From NCBI RefSeq assembly GCF_010729485.1, contig NZ_AP022609.1, positions 3,844,001-3,908,000 on the forward strand: DNA of 64,000 nucleotides, written 5' to 3'. The position numbers were made by a program, and so were the translations under genes. Positions 13,080 through 22,805 of the stretch are shown piece after piece; position 1 is the first letter of the stretch; each line of letters starts with the position of its first letter. Origin of the DNA: Mycolicibacter hiberniae. GTDB taxonomy: Bacteria; Actinomycetota; Actinomycetes; Mycobacteriales; Mycobacteriaceae. The notes under the pieces are model-generated. The model was given only the letters and a program-made list of their open reading frames with translations. It searched no databases and had not been told where the DNA came from.

Positions 13080-13171
13080 CGGTACCTCGGGATGGTGCGG
13101 CGTGAAGCTGCGAGTATGGGTCGGTACGAGATTAGCCCAGTAGGCTAACCCGGCCGAGAACGGGAGAGCCC

Positions 13172-13933
13172 ATGAAGCAGAACGGGCCACCGTCCGGCGA
13201 CCGCCGCTCACCGTGGCGGCTCGGAGTTCCGCTGGTGTGTCTTGCGGCCGGATTGTTGTTGGCGGCCACCCATGGCGTCTCCGGCGGAAAGGAGATCCGC
13301 CGCGGCGACGCGCCCCGGCTGGTTGATCTGGTTCGCTCGGCCCAGGCCACGGTGGAAGAGCTGACCCAGCAGCGCGACACCCTGGCCCACGAGGTCGGCT
13401 CGATGCACGGCCGCCGCTCCGGTGTCGCGCTCTCGGCCATGCGTCACCGCACCGACCAATTGGTGCAGGCCGCCGGCTTGGAGGCCATGCACGGTCCCGG
13501 CCTGGTGGTGACGCTCGCCGACGCGCAGCGCGACGCCAACGGCCGGTTCCCCCGCGACGCCTCTCCGGACGATCTGGTGGTGCACCAACAGGACATCTCC
13601 GCGGTGCTCAACGCCTTGTGGACCGCGGGCGCCGAAGCGGTGCAGATGCAGGACCAGCGCATCACCGCCTCCTCGGCCCCGCGCTGCGTGGGCAACACCC
13701 TGCTGCTGGAGGGCCGAACCTACAGCCCCCCCTATGTGGTGACCGCGATCGGGGATCCGGCCGCCATGCAGGAGGCGCTGGCCGCCGATCCGCTGATCGG
13801 CCTGTACAAGCAGTACGTGATCCGGTTCGGCCTGGGCTACAGCGAGCAGGTGTCCGCGGACTTGGTAGTGGCCGAGACGCCGCCAGTCGCCCGGATGCGC
13901 TATGCCGTGCCGGCCGGGCCGGTCGACTACTGA
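13172..13933 (+). CDS. DUF881 family membrane-anchored protein, Rv0012 homologue
   Basis: This 253-residue protein has a single N-terminal membrane anchor (residues 16-35), then a coiled-coil stretch (residues 48-75, with [20 protein letters not shown]). The extracytoplasmic DUF881 domain follows ([24 protein letters not shown] motif and [14 protein letters not shown]). DUF881 proteins are common in Gram-positive bacteria near division and cell-wall genes; no enzymatic activity is known. It is divergent from crgA with a 92-base gap, and pabA follows 35 bases after its stop. ATG 13172 has a GGGAG upstream. Confidence 0.9.
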   Translation: MKQNGPPSGDRRSPWRLGVPLVCLAAGLLLAATHGVSGGKEIRRGDAPRLVDLVRSAQATVEELTQQRDTLAHEVGSMHGRRSGVALSAMRHRTDQLVQAAGLEAMHGPGLVVTLADAQRDANGRFPRDASPDDLVVHQQDISAVLNALWTAGAEAVQMQDQRITASSAPRCVGNTLLLEGRTYSPPYVVTAIGDPAAMQEALAADPLIGLYKQYVIRFGLGYSEQVSADLVVAETPPVARMRYAVPAGPVDY

Positions 13934-13968
13934 CAGCGCCCGCACCGGGCGGCGGTAGCCTGTTGGAC

Positions 13969-14652
13969 GTGCGGATTCTCGTCGTCGACAACTACGACAG
14001 CTTTGTGTTCAACCTGGTCCAGTACCTGGGTCAGTTGGGTGTGCAGGCTGACGTCTGGCGCAACGACGATCCCCGGCTGGCCGACCCGGCTGCTGCGATA
14101 GCCGACTTCGACGGGGTGCTGCTCAGCCCGGGACCGGGCACGCCGGAGCGCGCCGGCGCCTCGATCGCCCTGGTGGGTGCGTGTGCGGCGGCGCGGGTTC
14201 CGGTGCTCGGGGTGTGCCTGGGCCACCAGGCGATCGGCGTGGCCTTCGGCGGCACGGTGGGCCGGGCCCCCGAGCTGCTGCACGGCAAGACCAGCACCGT
14301 GTTTCACACCGACGCCGGGGTGCTGCAGGGTTTGCCGGATCCGTTCACCGCCACCCGGTATCACTCGCTGACCATCCTGCCCGAGACGGTGCCCGACGTC
14401 CTGGAGGTCACCGCGCGTACCAGCGGCGGGGTGATCATGGCGGTGCGCCACACCGAGCTGCCCATCCACGGCGTGCAGTTCCACCCGGAGTCCATCCTCA
14501 CCGAGGGCGGTCACCGGATGCTGGCCAACTGGCTGGGCTACTGCGGCTACCCCTGCGACGACGCCCTGGTGCGCCGGCTCGAGGAGGAGATCGCCGCGAC
14601 GGTTCAGACCGCCCGGGCCGGCCGGAGCACGGCGATCGCCAGCGCGCCCTAG
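13969..14652 (+). CDS. pabA: Aminodeoxychorismate/anthranilate synthase glutamine amidotransferase
   Basis: This class I glutamine amidotransferase (227 aa) releases ammonia from glutamine for aminodeoxychorismate synthase (folate) or anthranilate synthase (tryptophan). It begins MRILVVDNYDSFVFNLVQYL and has the oxyanion string LLSPGPGTPE. The nucleophile is in GVCLGHQ (Cys83) and the His-Glu pair in GVQFHPES. It corresponds to Rv0013, annotated trpG or pabA; the gene serves whichever synthase partner is present, so the symbol is a convention. GTG 13969 is chosen because the family starts exactly here. TTG 13963 is an in-frame alternative two codons earlier. It is convergent with pknB. Confidence 0.95.
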   Translation: MRILVVDNYDSFVFNLVQYLGQLGVQADVWRNDDPRLADPAAAIADFDGVLLSPGPGTPERAGASIALVGACAAARVPVLGVCLGHQAIGVAFGGTVGRAPELLHGKTSTVFHTDAGVLQGLPDPFTATRYHSLTILPETVPDVLEVTARTSGGVIMAVRHTELPIHGVQFHPESILTEGGHRMLANWLGYCGYPCDDALVRRLEEEIAATVQTARAGRSTAIASAP

Positions 14653-14661
14653 GTGTGACGA

Positions 14662-14679
14662 CGGGCCGCTACCGGCCCG
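14662..14679. terminator. Bidirectional hairpin between pabA and pknB
   Basis: CGGGCC (14662-14667) and GGCCCG (14674-14679) form a perfect six-pair GC stem with a six-base loop in the 36-base gap between the two convergent stop codons. There is no T-run, as is usual in mycobacteria. Terminator activity is inferred from position. Confidence 0.5.
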
Positions 14680-14688
14680 GATGTGCCC

Positions 14689-16563
14689 CTACTGGCCGAA
14701 GCGCAGAGTGATGTTGCCGTCGGTGTTCACACCCTGACCCGCCGCCGGGCTTTGGTAGAGCACCCGATTGTGGCCGGCACTGCCGGCGTCGACGTCGGCA
14801 CCCTTGACCAGAATCCCGGTCCAGCCCAGCGCCCGCAGCTGTGGCTCGGCGTCGGTCCAGAACAACCCGGTGACATCTGGCATCACAAATTGGTTGCCGC
14901 GCGACACCCGCAGCTCGATGACCGCGTCCAGCGGCACGGCCTCCCCGCTGGGCGGGCTGGTGGCGATCACCTCGCCGGCCGGACGCGGGCTGTCCACCGT
15001 CACCTCGGTGATCTTGGTGAATCCGTACACAGTCAGGTTCTTCTGGGCCAGTTCGACGGTCTGACCGATGACGTCGGGCAGCGGCTTGGTGGCCGGGCCG
15101 CTGCCGATCACGATGATGATCTCGTTGGTGACCGCGGTGGTCTGGTTCGCCGGCGGGTTGGTGCCGACGACCTTGTCCTTGAGCTCGGGCGTCGACGGGG
15201 AGTTGACCTGCTTGAACTTGCCGAACCCGGCGGCGGTCAACTTCTTGACCGCGTCGGCGTAGCTCAACGTCGCCACATCGGGGAGCTGGCGCTGCTCGGG
15301 TCCGTAGGACACGTCGACAGTGATCTTGTCGCCCTTGTTCGCCGGGGCGCCGGCGGGCGGGTCGGTCCCGATCACGTGATCCGGCGGCACGGTGGAATCG
15401 GCGCGCTGCTCGGTGCGGGTCTTGAAACCCTTGTTCTGCAGTTCGGCGATCGCGTCGACCGATGCTCGGCCGCTCACATCGGGCACCTGAATCTGATGGG
15501 TGCTGCCGCCGAAGGTGTTGATCGACACCGTGGCGATGACCGTCAGCACCGCGAGCACGATCGCGGCGATCAGCCACCGGCCCACCGAACCCTGCCGGTC
15601 GTTGGTGAAGTTGAGTTCCTGGCGGGGCAACGGGTCGGTCTGCGCTCCGGAAGAGTCGCCGGCACGCGGGGTCATGATCGAGGCACGGTCGGCCGCGGTG
15701 AGCACCCGCGGAGCCTCGGGAGTTTCGCCGCTGTGCACCCGGACCAGATCGGCACGCATCTCCGCGGCGGTCTGGTAGCGATTGTCGGGGTTTTTCGCCA
15801 GTGCTTTGAGCACCACCGCGTCGAGGTCCGCCGGCAGACCGGGCAGCCGCTGCGACGGCGGGACCGGGTCTTCGCGGACATGCTGGTATGCCACCGCCAC
15901 CGGTGAGTCACCGACGAAAGGTGGGTCGCCGGTGAGGATTTCGTAGAGCACGCAGCCCAGCGAGTACACGTCCGAGCGGGCGTCCACGGTCTCCCCGCGG
16001 GCCTGTTCGGGCGACAGATACTGGGCGGTGCCGATCACCGCGGCGGTCTGGGTGACGCTGTTGCCGGCATCGGCGACCGCACGGGCGATGCCGAAGTCCA
16101 TGACCTTCACCGCGTTGTGCTCGTCGATCATGATGTTGGCCGGCTTGACGTCACGGTGGATGATGCCGTGCTGGTGGCTGAAGTTCAGCGCCTGGCAGGC
16201 GTCGGCGATCACCTCGATGGCCCGCTGCGGCGGCATCGGGCCGTCGTTGTGCACGATGTCGCGAAGCGTGACCCCTTCGACGAGCTCCATCACGATGTAG
16301 GGCAGCGGCCCGGCCGGGGTGTCGGCCTCGCCGGTGTCATAGACGGCCACGATCGCCGGGTGATTCAAGGCGGCGGCATTTTGGGCCTCGCGCCGGAAGC
16401 GCAGGTAGAAGCTGGGGTCGCGGGCCAAGTCGGCCCGCAGCACCTTCACCGCCACCTCGCGGTGCAGGCGGGTGTCGACGGCGCGATGCACCTCCGACAT
16501 CCCGCCGAAGCCGAGGATCTCACCGAGTTCGTAGCGGTCGGAGAGCCGCTGGGGTGTGGTCAT
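14689..16563 (-). CDS. pknB: Serine/threonine-protein kinase PknB with four PASTA domains
   Basis: PknB is the essential membrane kinase that controls peptidoglycan synthesis and division. The 624-residue protein has a cytoplasmic kinase domain (residues 11-275; Lys40, HRDVKPAN with Asp138, DFG, activation-loop Thr171 and Thr173 in SVTQTAAV as in M. tuberculosis). A juxtamembrane linker and one membrane helix (about 332-352, [17 protein letters not shown]) follow. Four extracytoplasmic PASTA repeats (from VPDVSGR, LPDVATL, LPDVIGQ and MPDVTGL) bind muropeptide or lipid II. It is the last gene of the fhaB-pknB chain and overlaps pknA by four bases. Confidence 0.98.
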   Translation of the reverse strand: MTTPQRLSDRYELGEILGFGGMSEVHRAVDTRLHREVAVKVLRADLARDPSFYLRFRREAQNAAALNHPAIVAVYDTGEADTPAGPLPYIVMELVEGVTLRDIVHNDGPMPPQRAIEVIADACQALNFSHQHGIIHRDVKPANIMIDEHNAVKVMDFGIARAVADAGNSVTQTAAVIGTAQYLSPEQARGETVDARSDVYSLGCVLYEILTGDPPFVGDSPVAVAYQHVREDPVPPSQRLPGLPADLDAVVLKALAKNPDNRYQTAAEMRADLVRVHSGETPEAPRVLTAADRASIMTPRAGDSSGAQTDPLPRQELNFTNDRQGSVGRWLIAAIVLAVLTVIATVSINTFGGSTHQIQVPDVSGRASVDAIAELQNKGFKTRTEQRADSTVPPDHVIGTDPPAGAPANKGDKITVDVSYGPEQRQLPDVATLSYADAVKKLTAAGFGKFKQVNSPSTPELKDKVVGTNPPANQTTAVTNEIIIVIGSGPATKPLPDVIGQTVELAQKNLTVYGFTKITEVTVDSPRPAGEVIATSPPSGEAVPLDAVIELRVSRGNQFVMPDVTGLFWTDAEPQLRALGWTGILVKGADVDAGSAGHNRVLYQSPAAGQGVNTDGNITLRFGQ

Positions 16564-17792
16564 GGTGTGGTCCTGTGCCAGATCCAGCCGGACGACTGCG
16601 CGGGCGGTGCCGACGAGGATCCTTCCGGACTCGATGAACTACTCAACGGCGCCCCGGTGTCGGTGACGGTGGCCGGGGCCAGCGAGCCGCCCGGGCTCTT
16701 GGCGTTGACCACTATCAGCACCGCGATGATGATCGCCAGCGTGCCCAGCACCCCGGCGGCCCACAGCAGGGCGCGCTGACCGGCGGTGAAGGTGCGCCGC
16801 GGCGGGGGTGTGCGATGGCTGCCGGCATTGGGCCGGGCACGGCGTGCCGCGGTGGCCCGGGCCGACACCGGCGCGACAGCGCGGGTGGCCGCACCCGACG
16901 GGATCGCCGAGGGTGCGGCGCGTCCGGCGGGCAGCGACTGGCTGGGCCGGGTGGGGCGCCGGCCGGAGCGCACCGCGGCCACCGCGTCGGCGAACGGGCC
17001 GCCGCTGCGGTAGCGCATGCCCGGATTCTTGGCCAGGGTGATCTCGATCAGTTCGCGCACATTGGGCGGCAGGTCGGCCGGTAGCGGCGGCGGCGGCTCC
17101 TTGATGTGCTTCATCGCCACGGTCAGCGCACCGTCGCCGGTGAACGGCCGACGGCCCGAGAGCACCTCGTAACCCACCACGCCCAGCGAGTACACGTCGC
17201 TGGCGGCGGTGGCGTCTTGCCCCAGCGCCTGCTCGGGCGCGATGTACTGCGCGGTGCCCATCACCATGCCGGTCTGGGTGACCGGTGCGGCGTCCACGGC
17301 CTTGGCGATGCCGAAGTCGGTGATCTTCACCTGGCCGGTGGGCGTGATCATGATGTTGCCGGGCTTGACGTCACGGTGCACCAGCCCCGTGCTGTGCGCC
17401 ACCTGCAATGCCCGCCCGGTCTGCTCGAGCATGTCCAGGGCGTGCCGCAACGACAGGCGCCCGGTGCGCTTGAGCACCGAGTTCAGCGGCTCGCCGTTGA
17501 CCAGTTCCATGACCAGGAACGCCGTGCGGCCCTCGCCGTCGAGCTCGGTCTCGCCGTAGTCGTGCACGCTGGCGATGCCCGGATGGTTGAGCATGGCGGT
17601 GTTGCGGGCTTCGGCGCGGAACCGCTCGATGAACTCCGGGTCGGAGGAGAACTCCGGCTTGAGCACCTTGACCGCGACGCGCCGGCCCAGCCGGTTGTCG
17701 ACGGCCTCCCACACCTGGCCCATGCCGCCGGTGGCGATGAGCCGCTGCAACCGATAGCGCCCGGCCAGTGCGGCGCCCACCTGCGGACTCAT
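16560..17792 (-). CDS. pknA: Serine/threonine-protein kinase PknA
   Basis: PknA phosphorylates division and cell-wall proteins and cooperates with PknB. The protein (410 aa) has a kinase domain (residues 11-275; P-loop TGGMGQVW, Lys42, [11 protein letters not shown], activation loop [15 protein letters not shown]). A basic Ala/Arg/Pro linker follows, then one membrane helix (about 350-370, [21 protein letters not shown]) and a short Ser/Pro-rich outside tail without PASTA domains. ATG 17792 overlaps the pbpA stop by four bases; upstream in-frame sequence is not kinase-like. It is about 20 residues shorter than M. tuberculosis PknA, the difference lying in the linker and tail. Confidence 0.97.
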   Translation of the reverse strand: MSPQVGAALAGRYRLQRLIATGGMGQVWEAVDNRLGRRVAVKVLKPEFSSDPEFIERFRAEARNTAMLNHPGIASVHDYGETELDGEGRTAFLVMELVNGEPLNSVLKRTGRLSLRHALDMLEQTGRALQVAHSTGLVHRDVKPGNIMITPTGQVKITDFGIAKAVDAAPVTQTGMVMGTAQYIAPEQALGQDATAASDVYSLGVVGYEVLSGRRPFTGDGALTVAMKHIKEPPPPLPADLPPNVRELIEITLAKNPGMRYRSGGPFADAVAAVRSGRRPTRPSQSLPAGRAAPSAIPSGAATRAVAPVSARATAARRARPNAGSHRTPPPRRTFTAGQRALLWAAGVLGTLAIIIAVLIVVNAKSPGGSLAPATVTDTGAPLSSSSSPEGSSSAPPAQSSGWIWHRTTP

Positions 17793-19267
17793 GATCGCCC
17801 CTGGAGGGCAGCTTGGATGACGGCCCGTCCGATGGGTGCGGCCACCGAGCCGCCGGTGGCGGACAGCCGGTCGCCACCGTCTTCCACCACGACGGCGACG
17901 GCCACCTTCGGGGCGCTGGCCGGGGCGAAGGCGATGTACCACGCGTGCGGCGGAGTGTTCCGCGGATCGGGACCGTGTTCGGCGGTGCCGGTCTTCGACG
18001 CAATCTGTACGCCCGGGATGGCCCCCTCCTGCTGGGTCACACTTTCGGCGTCGATCATGAGTTCAGTTAGCTTAGCCGCGACCTGCGAGGACACTGCACG
18101 GCGCTGCTCGTGCGGCAAGGTGCTGGCGATGCCCGCCAAGTCCGGACCCTCCAGCCCGTCGACCAGATACGGCTGCATGGTCAGACCACCGTTGGCGATG
18201 GACGCCGCGACCATCGCATTCGTCAGCGGAGTGACGGCGACGTCCTTCTGGCCGATGCTGGTCATGCCCAGCGCGGCGGCGTCGCCGATCCGGCCGACGG
18301 TGGACTCGGCGACCTGCAGCGGTATGGGTTCGGACGCGACGTCGAATCCGAAACCCTCGGCGGCGTTGCGCAAGGCGTCCACGCCGGTACGAATACCCAG
18401 CTGAACGAAGGCTGTATTGCACGACCGGGCAAAAGCCGTCCGCAGCGGCACGGTGGCCTCGGAGCCGTCGCAGGTGTTGCCGCCGAAGTTCTCCAGGGCC
18501 GCGGTGCTGTTGGGCAGGGCAATGCGCGCCGCGTTGGTCAGCTGCTCGTTGTCGCTGACACCGGCCTGCAGCGCGGCCGCCGTGGTGATGACCTTGAACG
18601 TCGAGCCGGGCGGGTAGGTCTCGCTGATGGCGCGGTTGGTCAGCGGGGACTCGGGGTCGTCGCGAAGCTCCTGCCACGCCTGACCTTGCTGCGCCGCATC
18701 GTGCGACGACAGCAGATTGGGGTCATACGACGGCGCCGAGACCATGGCCAGCACCTTGCCGGTGGCCGGTTCCAGGGCGACCACCGCACCGCGACATCCA
18801 CCGGCGCAGCCCCGTCGCATCGCGTCCCAGCCGGCTTGCTGCACCCGGGGGCGGATGGTGGTCTGCACGGTGCCGCCGCGCGGGCTGCGACCGGTGAAGA
18901 AATCGGCCAACCTCAGCCCGAACAGCCGCGGATCGGATCCGTTGAGCACGGTGTCCTCGGCGCGCTCGAGGCCGCTGCTGGAGTAGCGCAGCGAATAGAA
19001 CCCGGTGACCGGGGCATACACCTCAGGCTCGGGGTAGACGCGCTGGTATTTCATCCGGTCGTCGGTGGCCACCGAGTAGGCCAGCAGCTGGCCGGCCGCG
19101 GTGATCTGCCCCCGCTGCCGGGAGTACTCGTCGAGCAGCACCCGCTGATTGCGGGGGTCGGCGCGCAACCCGTCGGCGGCGAACACCTGGGTCAAGGTGG
19201 CGTTGGCCAGCAGCAGCACGATCAGCGCCATCAGGGTCATCGTGACGCGGCGCAGTGAGGTATTCAT
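17789..19267 (-). CDS. pbpA: Penicillin-binding protein A, class B transpeptidase
   Basis: PbpA is a monofunctional D,D-transpeptidase that crosslinks peptidoglycan during division. It is a PknB substrate in M. tuberculosis. The 492-residue protein has an N-terminal membrane anchor (residues 9-30), a non-catalytic pedestal domain, and a transpeptidase domain with SxxK in GSTFK (Ser222), SxN in RSCNTAF and KTG in [13 protein letters not shown] 19267 overlaps the rodA stop by four bases; its own stop overlaps pknA by four. Pairing with RodA as a SEDS-PBP complex is expected from the gene order. Confidence 0.97.
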   Translation of the reverse strand: MNTSLRRVTMTLMALIVLLLANATLTQVFAADGLRADPRNQRVLLDEYSRQRGQITAAGQLLAYSVATDDRMKYQRVYPEPEVYAPVTGFYSLRYSSSGLERAEDTVLNGSDPRLFGLRLADFFTGRSPRGGTVQTTIRPRVQQAGWDAMRRGCAGGCRGAVVALEPATGKVLAMVSAPSYDPNLLSSHDAAQQGQAWQELRDDPESPLTNRAISETYPPGSTFKVITTAAALQAGVSDNEQLTNAARIALPNSTAALENFGGNTCDGSEATVPLRTAFARSCNTAFVQLGIRTGVDALRNAAEGFGFDVASEPIPLQVAESTVGRIGDAAALGMTSIGQKDVAVTPLTNAMVAASIANGGLTMQPYLVDGLEGPDLAGIASTLPHEQRRAVSSQVAAKLTELMIDAESVTQQEGAIPGVQIASKTGTAEHGPDPRNTPPHAWYIAFAPASAPKVAVAVVVEDGGDRLSATGGSVAAPIGRAVIQAALQGRS

Positions 19268-20733
19268 ACGCGCTCGATCACCGCCGTACCGGTATCGCCG
19301 ATCGGGGCCGGGCGTTGGGGCGGGGGATGCGGACTCAGCGGCCGGCGGGCGGCGTGCGAGACGCGCAGCAGGATCGCCAGCAGCACATAGTTGGCCAGCA
19401 GCGACGAACCGCCATAGGACAGCCACGGGGTGGTCAGCCCGGTCAGCGGGATCAGCTTCGTCACTCCCCCGACCACGATGAACAGCTGAATGCCCAAGGT
19501 GGCGGCCAGGCCGGCGGCCAGCAGTTTGCCGAAGCTGTCCCGGACGGCGATCGCTGTCCGCATGCCGCGCACGATCACGATGGTGTAGAGAATCAGCACC
19601 CCGGCCAGCCCGACCAGACCCAGCTCCTCGCCGAACGCGGCGATGATGAAGTCGGTGGAGGCCGCGGGCACATAACCGGGCTGCCCGTTGCCCAGCCCGG
19701 TGCCGAAAATCCCGCCGGTGGCGAAGCTGAACAGCGACTGCACCATCTGGTAGCCGGTGCCTTCGGGGTCGGCGAACGGGTCCAGCCAGGTCTGCACCCG
19801 CACCCGGACATGGCTGAACAGGAAGTAGGCGGCGACGCTGCCCGCGGCGAACAGCAGCATCCCGATCACCATCCAGCTGAACCTGCGGGTGGCCAGGTAC
19901 ACCACCACCAGGAACGACGCATACAGCAGCAGGGAGGTGCCCAGGTCCTTCTCGAAGGCCATGACGCCCACGGAGATCACCCAGGCGGCCAGCAGCGGTG
20001 CCAGGTCGCGCGGCCGGGGCAGGTTCATGCCCAGCACGTGCTTGCCGGCACTGGTGAACAGCCGCCGCTTGGACACCAGGACCGCGGCAAAAAAGATCAG
20101 CAACAAGATCTTGGAGAACTCGGCGGGCTGAATGGAGAAGCCGGGCAACCGAATCCAGATCTTGGCGCCCTGGCGCTCGGACAGCGAAGCCGGCAGCAGC
20201 GCCGGGATCACCAGCAGCACCAGGCCCGTCAGGCCGCAGATGTAGCCGCTGCCCGCGAGCTGACGGTGGTCCTTGAGGGCCACCAACACCACGGCGAAGA
20301 CGGCGACGCCCACCAAGGTCCACAGCATCTGAGCGCTGGCACCGGGCCGGGCCTCGGCGCCGTCGACCCCGACCCCGAGATCGATGCGGTGGATCATCAC
20401 CAGGCCCAGGCCGTTGAGCAGGGCGACCACCGGAAGCAGCAACGGGTCGGCGTAACGCGCCGAACGCCGGATCACCAAGTGCGCGAAGACGAACAGCACC
20501 AGAAACGCCAGCCCGTAGCCGACCAGGTCCCAGCGCAGGCCCTGCTCGTGGCCGGCCTCGACGATCAGCATCGCCACCGCCACGATGGTGGCCGCGAAGA
20601 ACAGCAGCAGCAGCTCGGCGTTGCGTCGATCCGGCAGCGCCGGGGTCAGCGTCACCGGCGGCTGCGGTTCAGTGCTCACGGCGCGCTGCTTCTCCACATC
20701 GCCGCGCGCTGCGTCGTCGCCGGCGCGGCTCAT
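19264..20733 (-). CDS. rodA: SEDS-family peptidoglycan glycosyltransferase RodA
   Basis: RodA is a polytopic SEDS glycosyltransferase that polymerises lipid II together with a class B PBP. The 489-residue product shows about 12 membrane helices and the family strings PAEFSKILLLIF, FEKDLGTSLLLYASF (with the catalytic Asp of SEDS proteins), FIIAAFGEELGLVG and LTTPWLSYGGSSLLANY. A cytoplasmic N-terminus of about 40 residues precedes the first helix. ATG 20733 overlaps the pstP stop by four bases, which decides between this and earlier in-frame codons. Confidence 0.96.
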   Translation of the reverse strand: MSRAGDDAARGDVEKQRAVSTEPQPPVTLTPALPDRRNAELLLLFFAATIVAVAMLIVEAGHEQGLRWDLVGYGLAFLVLFVFAHLVIRRSARYADPLLLPVVALLNGLGLVMIHRIDLGVGVDGAEARPGASAQMLWTLVGVAVFAVVLVALKDHRQLAGSGYICGLTGLVLLVIPALLPASLSERQGAKIWIRLPGFSIQPAEFSKILLLIFFAAVLVSKRRLFTSAGKHVLGMNLPRPRDLAPLLAAWVISVGVMAFEKDLGTSLLLYASFLVVVYLATRRFSWMVIGMLLFAAGSVAAYFLFSHVRVRVQTWLDPFADPEGTGYQMVQSLFSFATGGIFGTGLGNGQPGYVPAASTDFIIAAFGEELGLVGLAGVLILYTIVIVRGMRTAIAVRDSFGKLLAAGLAATLGIQLFIVVGGVTKLIPLTGLTTPWLSYGGSSLLANYVLLAILLRVSHAARRPLSPHPPPQRPAPIGDTGTAVIERV

Positions 20734-22187
20734 GACGCCGCCCGGCAGTCGGTCCCCGGTTCTGGAGGTGCCGGAGGCAGGCTGGTCAGGGTAGGCAGGC
20801 GCGGCTTCCCGGTGGTCTTGGTGGGCGGGGGCGGCCCAGGCCGCGGACCGGTGGGCACGAGCCCCGGGGACGGGGCGCGCGAGGACGTGGTGGGAGCGGG
20901 GTTGTCCGTGGTTCCGTGCGGGCACGGGGGCAGCAGCGAATCGCGGGCCAGGTTGCGCAACTGGGTGATGGCGTCATCCAGGGTGCCGGCGGGCAGTCCG
21001 TTGCTGACCTGCTGGCGGGCCGGGGGCCGAAGGTCCTGCAGGGTCATCAGCCGGCAACCCAGCTTGTCCCCGGACTGGCTGAAGCTGATCTGCACCAGCG
21101 CTCCCCGACTGTCCAGGCAGCCCAACAGGTAGGGCTCCTGCAGCGGAACACCCAGGAAGGAGCCCTGCACCCCGCGCATGATGGCCACGGTGCCGCCGTA
21201 GGCGGTCACGTAGTAGTTGGTGCGCACCACCGCGCGCCCCACCAGCAGGGCAGCCACCAGCAAGGCGAGCAGCAATGCCGCGACGACGACCATGCGCCGG
21301 CGAGACCGCGGGGGCGAGTCCGGCGTGTCGATGCGCGGCAGGACCCGCTTGGCGACGGTCTTGCGCGGCGAGATCGCCGAAGCCCGCCCGGCGGCGGTGT
21401 CGAGTGAGATCAGGTGGTCGTCGTCGCTGTCGGAGACCGCCCCGGCCAGGATCGGCTGGGTCTGGCCGTAGTCCACGTCGACGACGTCGGCCACCACCAC
21501 CGTCACGTTGTCGGGGCCGCCGCCGCGCAGCGCCAGCTCGATGAGCCGCAACGCGCAGTCGTTGACGTCGGGGATCTGCAGCGCCTCACGGATGGTCTCG
21601 GTGCTCACCGGGTCCGACAGACCGTCCGAGCACAGCAGGTAGCGATCCCCCGCCTGGGCTTCCCGCATGATCAGCGTGGGCTCGACCTCGTGGCCGGTCA
21701 GCGCACGCATGATCAGGGAGCGCTGCGGATGGCTGTGCGCCTCCTCCAGGGTGATACGGCCTTCGTCGACCAGGGTCTGGACGAAGGTGTCGTCCTTGGT
21801 GATCTGGGTGAGCTCGCCGTCGCGCAGCAGGTAGCCGCGCGAGTCGCCGATGTGGGCCAGGCCCAGGCGGGGCCCGGCGAACAGGATGGTGGTCAGCGTG
21901 GTGCCCATGCCTTCGAGCTCGGGATGCTCTTCGACGTAGGCCGCGATGGCGGCGTTGCCCTCCTGCACCGCGCTTTCCAGCTTCGCCAGCAGGTCGCCGC
22001 CGGGCTCGTCGTCATCGAGGTGCGCCAGCGCGGCAATCACCAGCTGCGAGGCGACTTCGCCGGCCGCGTGCCCGCCCATGCCGTCGGCCAGTGCCAGCAA
22101 GCGTGCACCGGCATAGACGGAATCTTCGTTGTTGGAGCGCACCAGACCGCGGTCGCTGCGGGCGGCGTACCGCAGAACCAGGCTCAC
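20730..22187 (-). CDS. pstP: PP2C-family protein phosphatase PstP
   Basis: PstP is the membrane-bound serine/threonine phosphatase that reverses PknA/PknB phosphorylation. The cytoplasmic PP2C domain (residues 6-235) has the metal-binding motifs RSNNEDS, ADGMGGHAAGE, IGDSRGY and LLCSDGLSDPV and the late GGGPDNVTVVVADV. A Ser/Asp-rich linker, one membrane helix (about 303-322) and an outside domain ending in a Pro/Thr-rich tail follow. It has 485 residues, somewhat shorter than the 514 of M. tuberculosis, through a shorter tail. The GTG start at 22187 overlaps the fhaB stop by four bases. Confidence 0.97.
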   Translation of the reverse strand: MSLVLRYAARSDRGLVRSNNEDSVYAGARLLALADGMGGHAAGEVASQLVIAALAHLDDDEPGGDLLAKLESAVQEGNAAIAAYVEEHPELEGMGTTLTTILFAGPRLGLAHIGDSRGYLLRDGELTQITKDDTFVQTLVDEGRITLEEAHSHPQRSLIMRALTGHEVEPTLIMREAQAGDRYLLCSDGLSDPVSTETIREALQIPDVNDCALRLIELALRGGGPDNVTVVVADVVDVDYGQTQPILAGAVSDSDDDHLISLDTAAGRASAISPRKTVAKRVLPRIDTPDSPPRSRRRMVVVAALLLALLVAALLVGRAVVRTNYYVTAYGGTVAIMRGVQGSFLGVPLQEPYLLGCLDSRGALVQISFSQSGDKLGCRLMTLQDLRPPARQQVSNGLPAGTLDDAITQLRNLARDSLLPPCPHGTTDNPAPTTSSRAPSPGLVPTGPRPGPPPPTKTTGKPRLPTLTSLPPAPPEPGTDCRAAS

Positions 22188-22651
22188 CGGCGGAGCTCGA
22201 TCGCGGTCTTGCCGATACGTATCGGCGTGCCTACCGGAACCCGTACCGCAGTGGTCACCTTCACCCTGTCAAGGTATGTGCCGTTGGTTGATCCCAAGTC
22301 TTCGACATACCATTCCGCGCCCCGCTGAGAGAGCCGGGCGTGCCGTGTGGAGGCGTAGTCGTCGGTGAGCACCAGCGTCGAATCGTCTGCGCGGCCGATC
22401 AGAACCGGCTGATCGCTCAGTGTGATGCGCGCCCCGGTCAACGGTCCCTCCGTCACCACCAGATGTCGCGCGGTGGTGCGTTGCTGGCGCGGGGGCAGCA
22501 GCACCCCTCGGATCGAGAGCCCCCGGCGCACCATCACCGCGCCGGTCGGAGCGTAGATGTCAGTCCGCAACACCCGCAGCACGGACCAGATGAACAGCCA
22601 CAACAAGGTCAAAAAACCGGCTCGCGTCAGCTGCAGCACCAGTCCCTGCAT
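22184..22651 (-). CDS. fhaB: FHA-domain protein FhaB (FipA)
   Basis: FhaB is a small membrane-anchored phosphothreonine-binding protein, a substrate and partner of the division kinases, reported to link FtsZ and FtsQ. The 155-residue product has exactly the M. tuberculosis length. It has one N-terminal membrane helix (residues 7-28) and a C-terminal FHA domain (residues 75-150) with GRADDSTLVL, STRHARLS and the conserved LGSTNGTYL. ATG 22651 is the only start that leaves the helix at the N-terminus. It begins the run of 4-bp overlaps that extends to pknB. Confidence 0.95.
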   Translation of the reverse strand: MQGLVLQLTRAGFLTLLWLFIWSVLRVLRTDIYAPTGAVMVRRGLSIRGVLLPPRQQRTTARHLVVTEGPLTGARITLSDQPVLIGRADDSTLVLTDDYASTRHARLSQRGAEWYVEDLGSTNGTYLDRVKVTTAVRVPVGTPIRIGKTAIELRR

Positions 22652-22805
22652 CCGGCGTCCTCTCCGTTGTCTCGCCGCCCATGTTGTGCTTGCCATGGCA
22701 GAGCACATCGGCAAGGTCACGATACTTGGGCGCGGGGGGCCGTAGGGCAAAGCGGAGGCGCTTTGCTGTTCACATTGTCAATAGGGGTGCGGGCAGCCGC
22801 CGTCC

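Noticed and set aside
19255..21132. 625-codon plus-strand frame opposite rodA and pstP
   Set aside because: It is Gln/His/Arg-rich with no domain and antisense to two conserved genes; a GC-driven shadow.
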